DNA from: Tychonema litorale BBK16
Lineage (GTDB): Bacteria; Cyanobacteriota; Cyanobacteriia; Cyanobacteriales; Microcoleaceae
NCBI RefSeq assembly: GCF_021648855.1
Contig: NZ_JAKJHX010000011.1
Location: 1-15,915 of the forward strand
Reading direction: 5' to 3'
DNA length: 15,915 bases
Each line of letters begins with the position of its first letter. The stretch's first letter is position 1. Made by a program: the position numbers and the translations under genes. Below, in pieces: positions 6,326-13,265 of this stretch. The notes beneath the pieces were generated by a model, which was given only the letters and a program-made list of their open reading frames with translations, was not told where the DNA came from and did not search any database.

Positions 6326-7969
6326 ATGGAATTTAACTACTCTTACAAAGGAAGCACCGGAGTCACTGAAAGCGGCGGCAACACCCAAATGTCTTTCTCC
6401 CCAGACACCAAACGTCCGCCAACTTATTTTATCGGAGAATTGCGCCAAAACGTCGCCTTTCGCGAAGCCATCAGCGCCCTACACGATGTCGTTGTTTCCG
6501 ATATGCGCTTCCAGCCAAAAGACAAAACAGCTTACAAAGAATGGGTTGCCCAACAACAAGAAATCGACTGGCAGCTAGTAGCATCGCAGCGCCAAGAAAT
6601 CGCCAATAAAATTCAGCCACTGCAATCAGAATTAAGCGGATTAACCAAGCTGAGTTCCCAACGTTTAGCACCTTTTTATCAAGCCAGACAACAATACTTC
6701 AACTACCTTTATCAAAAAGACCGCGATGCTTGGTTCGTACTCGACCCCGTAATTACAGTTCATCCAGACGAAGTATTTTTCGAGTGTTTCAGCCAAGATG
6801 AATCGAGTTACGGCAGATTAAGTGCCAGCTACGAAGTCTTTCAAAATATCAGTGAATTTGCCTGTGGCACAACTAACATCGACTATTCCGCCACCCTGTA
6901 CGATGAATTCCAAAAAATCCGCAGTTACAAGACAACTTCCCTGCAAGTAGACCCCTCCGGTTTTGAAGTTCAAACAGTAAATGAAGAGTCATTTAAAGAA
7001 GTAAAAATTGACTTACCCGATAGTTGGGTGAGAGGATTTCTGCAAGTCAGTTCCGCAATGTCTTTACCAGCAGTGCAGTTCGATTTGCATCCGATGGACA
7101 TCTACAATATTTGTTTTATCCTGCGCCGCCACAAGGAAAAACAAGGGCCGCGGAGTATGCGCTACCACCTGAAACCGGGGGAACCAGTGCGGGTAATCTT
7201 TGATCCTTGGGGCAAAGAGGTAGTTTGTGCGCGATCGATCTATACTGGTTCCCAAGAACAGCAAATTCGCGTTTGGGGAAGGCGTCGAATTCACATACTC
7301 GAAAGACTAATTCCCATCGCTAAAAAATTCACAGTTCACCTGTTAGGAACCGGAATGCCATCTTTTTACGTTGCCGATTTAGGCGATATGTCTTTCACCT
7401 TGGGACTATCAGGATGGTCGGCGAATGATTGGTCGCAATCTGGTAACTTTGATTTAATGGCACCACGCGCAGATGTTGATGCTGGAACACAGCAATTAAT
7501 TTTTGATGCACTCAAGGAAAATTGGGTAGAAACAGCCGACAGTTTAGCAACCAGACTAAGGTTAAGTCCGGCCGCAGTCTTGGGTACATTGAGTGCCTAC
7601 ACGCAAGCCGGAAGGGCAATTTACGATTTAAACAAACAGGTTTACCGAGTGCGCGAATTGAGCCGGGAACCTTTACCAATGGAACGGTTAAGATTTGCGA
7701 ACGAAAGAGAAGAACAAGCAACTCGTTTCCTGAGTCAAAATGCGGTAGAAGTGACAAATTTTACTAGCGATTCATCCGGCGCATTGACTTTGCAAGGAAC
7801 CGTCAGGGACAAGGAAAAAACTTTCAATCCGCACTTGACAATTGATCCAGACGAACGTATGATTGATGCAGAATGTACTTGTAATTGGCATCAGCAAAAC
7901 AAGCTGTACAAAGGCCCGTGCGAACACATTTTAGCGCTACGAATGCAACACTCTCGTAGCGTTCAATAA
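6326..7969 (+). CDS. SWIM zinc-finger protein
   Basis: From the ATG at 6326 the product has 547 residues (MEFNYSYKGSTGVTES...). The C-terminal end carries a SWIM motif, C-x-C-x12-C-x-H, with C517, C519, C532 and H534. Before it, at about 388-445, a helical segment (LIFDALKENWVETADSLATR...VYRVREL) resembles a winged helix. The large middle region is unrecognised. SWIM fingers bind DNA or protein. SWIM proteins of this size accompany WGR/MolR-like proteins in bacterial gene clusters such as E. coli yehQ with yehI, so it probably works with the WGR protein upstream. A frame open from 6236 would add 30 residues but overlaps hicB and encodes unconserved-looking sequence. The gap from hicB is 23 bp and has no clear ribosome binding site. 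Confidence 0.85.
   Translation: MEFNYSYKGSTGVTESGGNTQMSFSPDTKRPPTYFIGELRQNVAFREAISALHDVVVSDMRFQPKDKTAYKEWVAQQQEIDWQLVASQRQEIANKIQPLQSELSGLTKLSSQRLAPFYQARQQYFNYLYQKDRDAWFVLDPVITVHPDEVFFECFSQDESSYGRLSASYEVFQNISEFACGTTNIDYSATLYDEFQKIRSYKTTSLQVDPSGFEVQTVNEESFKEVKIDLPDSWVRGFLQVSSAMSLPAVQFDLHPMDIYNICFILRRHKEKQGPRSMRYHLKPGEPVRVIFDPWGKEVVCARSIYTGSQEQQIRVWGRRRIHILERLIPIAKKFTVHLLGTGMPSFYVADLGDMSFTLGLSGWSANDWSQSGNFDLMAPRADVDAGTQQLIFDALKENWVETADSLATRLRLSPAAVLGTLSAYTQAGRAIYDLNKQVYRVRELSREPLPMERLRFANEREEQATRFLSQNAVEVTNFTSDSSGALTLQGTVRDKEKTFNPHLTIDPDERMIDAECTCNWHQQNKLYKGPCEHILALRMQHSRSVQ
7935..7961. repeat. 8-bp inverted repeat at the end of the SWIM gene
   Basis: CGCTACGA (7935-7942) and TCGTAGCG (7954-7961) are perfect complements around an 11-nt loop and lie across the last codons of the SWIM gene. 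No T-run follows, so it is not a typical intrinsic terminator. It could protect the 3' end of the mRNA. Confidence 0.45.
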
Positions 7970-7989
7970 CTGAATAAATCGCACGCAAT

Positions 7990-8218
7990 CAATTGGTAAA
8001 CGGCCTTGCAATCCGGGCGGTGGATCGCCGTCCTTGCGCTTAGTTGAGACAAGCATCACTAGCCAGCTCTTGACTGTGCGGGGCTTCAGGTACTATTGGT
8101 ATTGCGGTTTGGCTTCCGTGAAGCCAATGACCAATAGTACCTGGCCCCGCTGGAGTTGATCTGTCTAGTCCTAGGGGGTTTACGAAGGGGCAACCAATTG
8201 GCGGCGGGCGGTTTTTTT
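7990..8218 (+). ncRNA. Candidate structured RNA 1 (long rod with T-tract end)
   Basis: No credible gene is present, but stems nest over about 200 bases. GCGGGGC (8078-8084) pairs with GCCCCGC (8144-8150). Inside it CAGGTACTATTGGT (8087-8100) pairs perfectly with 8130-8143, and TTGGCTTC (8109-8116) pairs with GAAGCCAA (8120-8127) around a CGT loop. Outside, CAGCTC (8064-8069) pairs with GAGTTG (8153-8158), ACTAG (8058-8062) with CTAGT (8165-8169), and CAATTGGT (7990-7997) with ACCAATTG (8193-8200). A separate hairpin lies at 8015-8033. Seven T residues (8212-8218) follow, suggesting a plus-strand 3' end. The shape recalls 6S-like RNAs, but I cannot match it to a family; a mobile hairpin element is the alternative. 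Strand and ends are inferred. Confidence 0.5.
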
Positions 8219-8259
8219 ATTGAGAATAAAAGCATAAATAAATTTAATCTAAAAACTAC

Positions 8260-8289
8260 TTGACACAGACTGAGGTTAGTGCTTATGCT
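8260..8289 (+). promoter_or_regulatory. Sigma70-type promoter for structured RNA 2 / NYN gene
   Basis: A perfect TTGACA (8260-8265) is followed after 18 bases by TATGCT (8284-8289), which predicts a start near 8296. The region around it is AT-rich. This promoter drives the structured segment at 8296-8457 and possibly the NYN gene beyond it. Confidence 0.65.
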
Positions 8290-8295
8290 AAATAC

Positions 8296-8501
8296 AGGCT
8301 GATTTTTCAGCATCCAAAAGCGCAAAGCTGTGGGATGTGGTTGCAGTCGCAGGAGTTTTGGTTACGACCGATCGAGTCGTCGTTCAGTCGTAGCCGGCAA
8401 CTCCTGCGAGTTCTGCAACTTCAGACCCACCCCCAGTAACACAAAAAAAGTTACTGGCGGAGAGTGTTGTTAGATTCGGGCATTTCCAAAACGGAAATTT
8501 T
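8296..8501 (+). ncRNA. Candidate structured RNA 2 / leader of the NYN gene
   Basis: After the predicted start a small hairpin GCTGA-TTTT-TCAGC (8298-8311) comes first. A rod follows: GTGGG (8330-8334) with CCCAC (8426-8430), TTGCAG (8341-8346) with CTGCAA (8413-8418), CGCAGGAGTT (8348-8357) with AACTCCTGCG (8399-8408), and GGTTACGAC (8360-8368) with GTCGTAGCC (8387-8395, one G-T pair), leaving an 18-nt loop. Next is CCAGTAAC (8433-8440) with GTTACTGG (8450-8457) around an A-rich loop. A weak ATTTCC/GGAAAT hairpin before TTTT (8482-8501) could end the transcript. It may be a free RNA or a long structured 5' leader; it also has the general form of a retron msr-msd, but no homology can be shown. 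Confidence 0.5.
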
Positions 8502-8576
8502 CGAGCAATGCTTCTTGTGCGCCAGATGCTTTATGTAAACGCCGTCAAGCAAATTTACAAATCTGGATGTACTAAA

Positions 8577-9140
8577 ATGACTCCTACTCATCGAACCACC
8601 GACCAACAAACAAGCAAGTCTCAGCGAGTTGCTATACTTTTGGATATTCAGAACGTTTCCTTAAAGCAATGGCAAGCTGAATTACTGCTGGATTTTGCCG
8701 CATCAAAAGGGCGTTTAAATTGGCTAAAACTTTACTATAACTCGCAGTACCCAAATCAAGTTACCGCCAAAGATAACCTAGAAAAGCTGGGTTTTCAAGG
8801 CGTTGATGTCCCCGATCCAGGCGAAGATAGCGCAGACAAAGCATTGGTGTTTGGTTGTACTAAACTCTTTGCAATTAAGACTCCTCCTAAGATAGTTATC
8901 CTGGTATTAGGAGATAGAGATTTTGCTGGTTTAATAACCATTTTGATTGCTGCGGGTAAAAAAGTCATCGTTGTTGCACGGCGCAAAAGTACCAGCCAAA
9001 AAGTGATTAACCTTGTTGGTGAGGACAATTTTTATGATGTAGACGAATTGTCTAGCTTGGTAGCATCTGGGATCTTGCAGCATTCTCAAAAATCGACCAG
9101 AACCGTTGATTTTTCGTTGATGCGATCGCCAAAAACCTAG
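8577..9140 (+). CDS. NYN-domain (PIN-like) ribonuclease, LabA/DUF88-like
   Basis: From ATG 8577 the product has 187 residues and one NYN domain. The expected acidic residues are present: D23 in VAILLDIQNV, D84/D87 in GEDSADKALVFGC, and D113 and D115 in LVLGDRDFAGL, which matches the family's S/G-D-x-D-F pattern. NYN domains are metal-dependent RNases of the PIN-like fold. A short unrelated tail (SRKSTRTVDFSLMRS-type, polar) follows the domain. The frame is open back to 8508 with two earlier ATGs, but the added residues overlap the structured leader and look unlike a domain, so 8577 is preferred; no strong ribosome binding site decides it. It stands directly after structured RNA 2, which could be its substrate or control element; that is inference. 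The name LabA-like denotes fold, not a circadian role. Confidence 0.82.
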   Translation: MTPTHRTTDQQTSKSQRVAILLDIQNVSLKQWQAELLLDFAASKGRLNWLKLYYNSQYPNQVTAKDNLEKLGFQGVDVPDPGEDSADKALVFGCTKLFAIKTPPKIVILVLGDRDFAGLITILIAAGKKVIVVARRKSTSQKVINLVGEDNFYDVDELSSLVASGILQHSQKSTRTVDFSLMRSPKT

Positions 9141-9176
9141 CTTATATAGGTTTAATGACATTGGTGCAAGATCTCA

Positions 9177-9288
9177 GTTAAAACCGACTGAAGACCGCGT
9201 AAAAAAATACAATCTTCAGTCCTCGACCGAGGACTTTCGCTATGAGCCAGGGGTTTTAACCCCTGGCGGACTGTCGGACTAACCGACT
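9177..9288. repeat. Intergenic multi-hairpin repeat
   Basis: The segment contains AGTCCTCG/CGAGGACT (9218-9235), GCCAGGGGTT/AACCCCTGGC (9246-9267) and GACTGAAGA/TCTTCAGTC (9186-9194 with 9213-9221, an alternative to the first). Its ends pair as GTTA-3 nt-CCGAC (9177-9188) with GTCGG-2 nt-TAAC (9273-9283). AACCGACT occurs at both borders (9182-9189 and 9281-9288). It looks like a MITE-like hairpin repeat dispersed in filamentous cyanobacteria, from memory of similar motifs. The rest of the gap, to 9487, is A/C-rich and shows only a 7-bp hairpin AGTTTAT-TTG-ATAAACT (9347-9363). Confidence 0.6.
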
Positions 9289-9487
9289 AATAATAGAAAC
9301 GTCAAATATCTGTTAAAATTCACCTAATCACAGCTAGCCAAAATCCAGTTTATTTGATAAACTAGATTCTCCAAACCAACCACCATCTGCGGTTCTTTTA
9401 TGTCCGTAAAAATAACAACACTCAACCCCAATAACATAACAAAAACAAACTTCCATGCAATTAACTAGCCCAACAAAAGAGAGACAA

Positions 9488-10168
9488 ATGACCCTTCCAG
9501 AATTCAATAATGAAAAACTCTTTCGCCAAGCACTCACCCACCGTTCCTACGTCAACGAAAACCCCTCCTATCACGAAGAAGACAACGAACGCCTAGAATT
9601 TCTCGGCGATGCTTTGCTGACTTTTCTCAGTGGCGAATATCTCTACCAGCGCCACCCAGAAATGGGAGAAGACCAACTTACTCGTCGCCGTTCGGCATTA
9701 GTAGATGAAAAACAATTAGCCAGATTTGCGATTGAAATCGGTTTAGATATCAGAATGCGCCTCGGAAAAGGTGCTCATCGAGAAGGTGGCATTACTAATC
9801 CTAATTTGCTCAGTAGCACCTTTGAAGCATTCATCGGCGCTTACTATCTCGATACGCAAGATATGGACAAAGTTCGCAAGTTTGTGCGACAAATGTTTGA
9901 TTCGGTGCCGGAAAATGTTGTAGAAACGCGATCGACTGTAGACTCGAAAAACCGCTTTCAGGAATGGGTGCAAGCCAATGTCGGCACAACTCCGCCGAAA
10001 TACGTGACAGTCCAAGCAGGAGGAACTCCTCATGCCCCCGAATTCCTCGCTAAAGTTTGCGTTGCTGACAAAGAATTCGGAGAAGGTAAAGGCCGCAGCA
10101 AGAAAGATGCCGAGAAAAATGCAGCCGAAGATGCTTTAGCTAGGCTGAAAAAACGCGGATTGATTTAA
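9488..10168 (+). CDS. rnc: Ribonuclease III
   Basis: The 226-residue product has the usual bacterial RNase III layout. The endonuclease domain carries the signature NERLEFLGDALL at 33-44 with catalytic E37 and D41, and FEAFIGAYYLD with E113. A double-stranded-RNA-binding domain follows at about 150-222 (DSKNRFQEWVQ...GRSKKDAEKNAAEDAL). The enzyme cuts double-stranded RNA in rRNA, mRNA and regulatory RNA processing. The residue matching E. coli D114 appears to be S110, but the key E113 is kept. The start at 9488 (MTLPEFNNEK) matches the domain; an upstream ATG at 9455 would add 11 unconserved-looking residues. It ends 37 bp before the reverse transcriptase gene, so the two are probably cotranscribed. 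It may be a second RNase III rather than the housekeeping copy. Confidence 0.95.
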   Translation: MTLPEFNNEKLFRQALTHRSYVNENPSYHEEDNERLEFLGDALLTFLSGEYLYQRHPEMGEDQLTRRRSALVDEKQLARFAIEIGLDIRMRLGKGAHREGGITNPNLLSSTFEAFIGAYYLDTQDMDKVRKFVRQMFDSVPENVVETRSTVDSKNRFQEWVQANVGTTPPKYVTVQAGGTPHAPEFLAKVCVADKEFGEGKGRSKKDAEKNAAEDALARLKKRGLI

Positions 10169-10205
10169 ACTTGAAAAGACAGGTAAAAACTACCAACTTT
10201 GCCCT

Positions 10206-11603
10206 ATGACAGATCAGCCGCGCACTCGCCAAGAATTGTACGATCGCATCCGGGAAACCAGCAAAGAAGAATTCATTCTCGAAGAAATGATCCGCTTCGG
10301 TTTCTGGCCCGCACAAGGCGAAATTCCAGAAGATCCTGCCGAAGAAATTCGGCGCATGGGGGAAATTCGGCGAGAACTTGACGAATTGCGCCGGGAAAAT
10401 TCGCTGCTGCACAACGAACAAGCACTCCGCAAGGAAATGCTAAAACAGCGGTTGATCCAGTCGCGCCAAAAACAGCAGGAAACTAAAGAACGGCGCGAAA
10501 AAGAACGGCAACTGCGATCGCAAAATTGGCAGCAGCGAAAACAACAAGAAATTTGCTACCTCGGTGACGGTGTATCCGCCGGACTTAACAACACTAGCTG
10601 CAACGAAGAACGGTTGCAAAGTTATCAGTTACCGCTTTGCAATACAGCAGCAGAAATTGCCACTGCAATGGAAATTAGCGTCGGACAATTGCGATTTCTT
10701 GCCTTCGATCGCAAAACGTCGCATATTTCCCACTACATCCGGTTTAAAATACCCAAAAAAACTGGCGGAGAAAGGCTAATTTCGGCTCCCATGCCCCGAC
10801 TCAAAGCAGCACAGCACTGGATTCTGGTCAATATCCTAGAAAAACTCGAACTACACAACTGCGCCCACGGCTTCCGCTCCAGCCATTCAATTGTCACAAA
10901 TGCTCAACCTCATGTTGGCTCAGAAGTTATTATCAACTTTGACCTCAAAAACTTTTTTCCCTCAATTTCTTACAAGCGAGTTAAAGGGCTTTTTCAATCT
11001 TTTGGATACTCAGAAGCTGCGGCCACAATCTTTGGATTGTTGTGCACAGAACCAGAAATTGAAGAATTAGAATTGGACGGTAAAACTTATTTTTTGGCAG
11101 TTACAGAACGCCATTTACCCCAAGGTTCTCCGGCAAGTCCAGCTATTACAAATATACTATGCCGTCGCCTCGACCAACGACTCGATGGAATGGCGGGTGA
11201 ATTGGGATTTGTTTACACTCGCTACGCCGACGATTTGACATTTTCGGCATCAGGAGATAGCCTGCAAAACATTTGTAATATACTCAGACGCACAGAGTCG
11301 ATTGTCGCTCATGAAGGATTGGTGATTAATGAAGAAAAGACTAGAATTTTGCGAAAAAATCGACAGCAAGAAGTGACTGGCATTGTAGTTAACGAACATC
11401 TCAGTATTTCTAAAAAAGAGTTGAAACGTTTCCGCGCTACTTTATTTCAAATTGAAAAAGACGGGCCGGATGGGAAGCGTTGGGGGAATTCGGAGGATGT
11501 GATCGCATCGATTCAAGGCTTTGCTAACTTTGTGGCAATGGTAAATCCTGAAAAAGGTGCAGAATTTTTAGAACAGGTTCAACGAATTAAGCATAAACGG
11601 TAA
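10206..11603 (+). CDS. Retron-type reverse transcriptase with N-terminal extension
   Basis: The 465-residue protein has a palm/finger RT domain from about residue 140. Motifs in order: NCAHGF at 218-223 (a retron RT hallmark), INFDLKNFFPSIS with D246, LPQGSPASP at 304-312, YADDLTFS at 340-347 and VTG at 390-392, a second retron hallmark. RTs of this group make msDNA from a structured RNA and often belong to phage-defence systems. No maturase or endonuclease domain follows, so it is not a group II intron protein. Residues 1-120 are an added segment, strongly charged and heptad-like from about 45 to 115 (EIRRELDELRREN...), probably a coiled coil. It lies 37 bp after rnc; no effector fusion is present. 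The exact retron class and the template RNA are not identified. Confidence 0.92.
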   Translation: MTDQPRTRQELYDRIRETSKEEFILEEMIRFGFWPAQGEIPEDPAEEIRRMGEIRRELDELRRENSLLHNEQALRKEMLKQRLIQSRQKQQETKERREKERQLRSQNWQQRKQQEICYLGDGVSAGLNNTSCNEERLQSYQLPLCNTAAEIATAMEISVGQLRFLAFDRKTSHISHYIRFKIPKKTGGERLISAPMPRLKAAQHWILVNILEKLELHNCAHGFRSSHSIVTNAQPHVGSEVIINFDLKNFFPSISYKRVKGLFQSFGYSEAAATIFGLLCTEPEIEELELDGKTYFLAVTERHLPQGSPASPAITNILCRRLDQRLDGMAGELGFVYTRYADDLTFSASGDSLQNICNILRRTESIVAHEGLVINEEKTRILRKNRQQEVTGIVVNEHLSISKKELKRFRATLFQIEKDGPDGKRWGNSEDVIASIQGFANFVAMVNPEKGAEFLEQVQRIKHKR

Positions 11604-11605
11604 TT

Positions 11606-11626
11606 GGGCATAGGGCATAGGGCATA
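11606..11626. repeat. Heptamer tandem repeat, GGGCATA x3
   Basis: Three exact GGGCATA units stand in tandem just after the RT stop, followed by degenerate GGG-AGGGCATTGGG. Short tandem heptamers (STRR type) are a habit of filamentous cyanobacterial genomes. The remaining gap to 11730 between the convergent RT and deacetylase genes shows no clear terminator. Confidence 0.75.
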
Positions 11627-11729
11627 GGGAGGGCATTGGGAAAAAGTTACCCAAGATATTGACTATAGGGGTGGATTTTACCAGCTATATTTGTCAATAA
11701 CTCAGGGTAAAAGTGAACCAGCTTTTGGA

Positions 11730-12665
11730 CTAAAACCATCTTTTACTTCTTAAAGTAGAAGCCCTTTCAGCTATCCGAATTAAATCGGCAGGCAACATAT
11801 CTTTGCTAACAGTCATCCGAGAGATGCGATATTTATTTCTCAGTCGGCTAACTCTCAACAATTTGTCATTATACAAAAACCCACTTAAATGATATTTAGG
11901 TAAAATACTTTCGACTTCCCAATCTGATGCACCGTAGGGATAGGCTATATGAGCACCGACAAGTTTATTTTTGTCTAAATCGCTCATACATTTTCTCAAA
12001 ACAGACTTAGATTTAGCAATTTCAAATTCTAAATTTTTACCACTGATTGTAGTTAAGTTTTTGTGAGTAAAACCGTGAGATTGAATGTCATAAAAACCCT
12101 TTTTATATCCCTCTCTTAAATCATTGCAGGTAGTGTGAGGTAAAAATGCTTTGCCCATATCTACACCCAAAAAGTGCGGATTGACAAACAAAACAAATTT
12201 GCCTTTTTCTTTATAGATAAATGATAGTTTTTCTATCAGGGGCAGTGCATTTGTATGAACACCTTTGTAGCCGTCGTCAAAGGTGATCATAATCGGTTTT
12301 TGACCCTGGTGTTCGGCTGGTACTGGCTTTGACTTGTTAATAAAATATGTATACAAGTCTTGAGATGATAAAAACCAGTAGTTTTCTTTAACTAAGTATT
12401 CTAAAAATACTGCCAAATTTTGTTTGCTATAGTCTGTTGGAAAACTACGTCTGCGAGGTGGTAAGTCGGCAGGATTCTGCATATCTACAATATTGTGAAA
12501 GCCGAAAATGGGGATTCTAACAAAATAAGATTCTACAGTCCATCCAGAAATACCAATACTGATTAAAAATATCAGAATTAAATAGATGGTTTTGGCTTTG
12601 TGTAGCAGTCGAAAGAGAAAGTTTAACGGGATTTTGCCATTGTCTAACAATTGCTGGTTCTTCAT
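11730..12665 (-). CDS. Membrane-anchored polysaccharide deacetylase
   Basis: From its preferred start the product has 311 residues. After a short cytoplasmic head, a membrane segment spans about 24-44 (KTIYLILIFLISIGISGW), and the rest should lie outside the membrane. A NodB/CE4-type domain follows: TFDDGY at 128-133 (the metal-binding aspartate pair), SHGFTHKN at 196-203 (the H-x3-H motif) and AYPYG at 241-245. The family removes acetyl groups from chitin-like or peptidoglycan sugars, or from exopolysaccharides; the substrate cannot be told here. The start at 12665 (MKNQQLL) is supported by GAGGAG about five bases upstream; a GTG four codons earlier would place that motif inside the gene. 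It faces the RT gene and diverges from the DUF1824 gene, about 170 bp away. Confidence 0.88.
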   Translation of the reverse strand: MKNQQLLDNGKIPLNFLFRLLHKAKTIYLILIFLISIGISGWTVESYFVRIPIFGFHNIVDMQNPADLPPRRRSFPTDYSKQNLAVFLEYLVKENYWFLSSQDLYTYFINKSKPVPAEHQGQKPIMITFDDGYKGVHTNALPLIEKLSFIYKEKGKFVLFVNPHFLGVDMGKAFLPHTTCNDLREGYKKGFYDIQSHGFTHKNLTTISGKNLEFEIAKSKSVLRKCMSDLDKNKLVGAHIAYPYGASDWEVESILPKYHLSGFLYNDKLLRVSRLRNKYRISRMTVSKDMLPADLIRIAERASTLRSKRWF

Positions 12666-12796
12666 ATGTCTCCTCACTGGTCTGTTTCTTATTTATCTTT
12701 ACCATTAATGGAGGCAAATTCAGTAATAGTAAGATGATTTTTTGCCATTTTTTTATAGTTTAGGTGAATTTTGCAATACAGGCGATCGCATAATGC

Positions 12797-12802
12797 TATA
12801 AT
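12797..12802 (+). promoter_or_regulatory. -10 box for the DUF1824 gene
   Basis: A perfect TATAAT lies 34 bases before the start codon, just after a HIP1 octamer (12782-12789). A weak -35 element (TTGCAA at 12771-12776) stands 20 bases upstream, longer than the normal spacing. Confidence 0.5.
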
Positions 12803-12836
12803 CCACTTTCAACTGTAACTGTCAACAATACAATTG

Positions 12837-13262
12837 ATGTCTACTCAAAACCTGACTACCCTAACCCTTGAAAAAGCACAAAAAATCCTCAAAGACTTCA
12901 CTTGTTTGGATATGCAATCTGTAGCATCATCGCTGGAAAAACAGGAACTCCGTCAAGCTATTTTGCTAGTAGCAAGTTTGTCGGATTACCAAATGCTGGG
13001 GGTTTGTGCGTCTTCGACAGATGAAGGTTTTGTCGCATTAGAAACCTATTTAACAGCTTTGGGATATCAACCTGTTTTAGACACTAATTCTGTTGCTTCG
13101 TTTGCAAGTGCAGTTTATATTAAGTTTAATACTTTGAAAGGTTCCTATTATGTTGATAGCTATGTTGGAACTTATCGTGGCGTTTTGGTGTGTTGTCAAT
13201 CTTCTGAAGAAGGAGGAATTAACGAAACTTACGGTCATTTACCTCTTGATTTATTTGTTTAA
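12837..13262 (+). CDS. DUF1824-family protein
   Basis: The 141-residue protein has one domain that I recognise as the cyanobacteria-specific DUF1824 family, mainly by VYIKFNTLKGSYYVDSYVG followed by YRGVLVCCQSSEEGGINETYGHLPLDLF. Upstream is a helical part, LEKAQKILKDFTC and QELRQAILLVASLSDYQ. There is no signal peptide or membrane segment, so it is probably cytoplasmic. No biochemical function is known to me. ATG 12837 is preferred; a TTG directly before it would add one methionine only. It converges with glgA, and a strong inverted repeat separates the two stops. The neighbourhood with glycogen synthase is suggestive but does not establish a role. Confidence 0.75.
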   Translation: MSTQNLTTLTLEKAQKILKDFTCLDMQSVASSLEKQELRQAILLVASLSDYQMLGVCASSTDEGFVALETYLTALGYQPVLDTNSVASFASAVYIKFNTLKGSYYVDSYVGTYRGVLVCCQSSEEGGINETYGHLPLDLFV

Positions 13263-13265
13263 TAA

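Noticed and set aside
7990..8218. Calling structured RNA 1 the 6S RNA (ssaA)
   Set aside because: Overall shape fits loosely, but no sequence hallmark or purK neighbour is seen, so the name is not supported.
8086..8325. Minus-strand open frame across the structured region
   Set aside because: It has no recognisable domain and its sequence is explained by the inverted repeats of structured RNA 1.
8508..8576. Longer start of the NYN protein
   Set aside because: The extra 23 residues lie next to the structured leader, and the domain starts well inside the shorter form. It cannot be fully excluded.
10169..10205. Retron msr-msd RNA in the usual place before the RT gene
   Set aside because: Only 37 nt with no hairpin lie between rnc and the RT gene.
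10206..11603. Group II intron maturase or diversity-generating retroelement RT
   Set aside because: There is no maturase or HNH domain, no intron domain V nearby, no template/variable repeat pair, and the NCAHGF and VTG motifs point to retron-type RTs.
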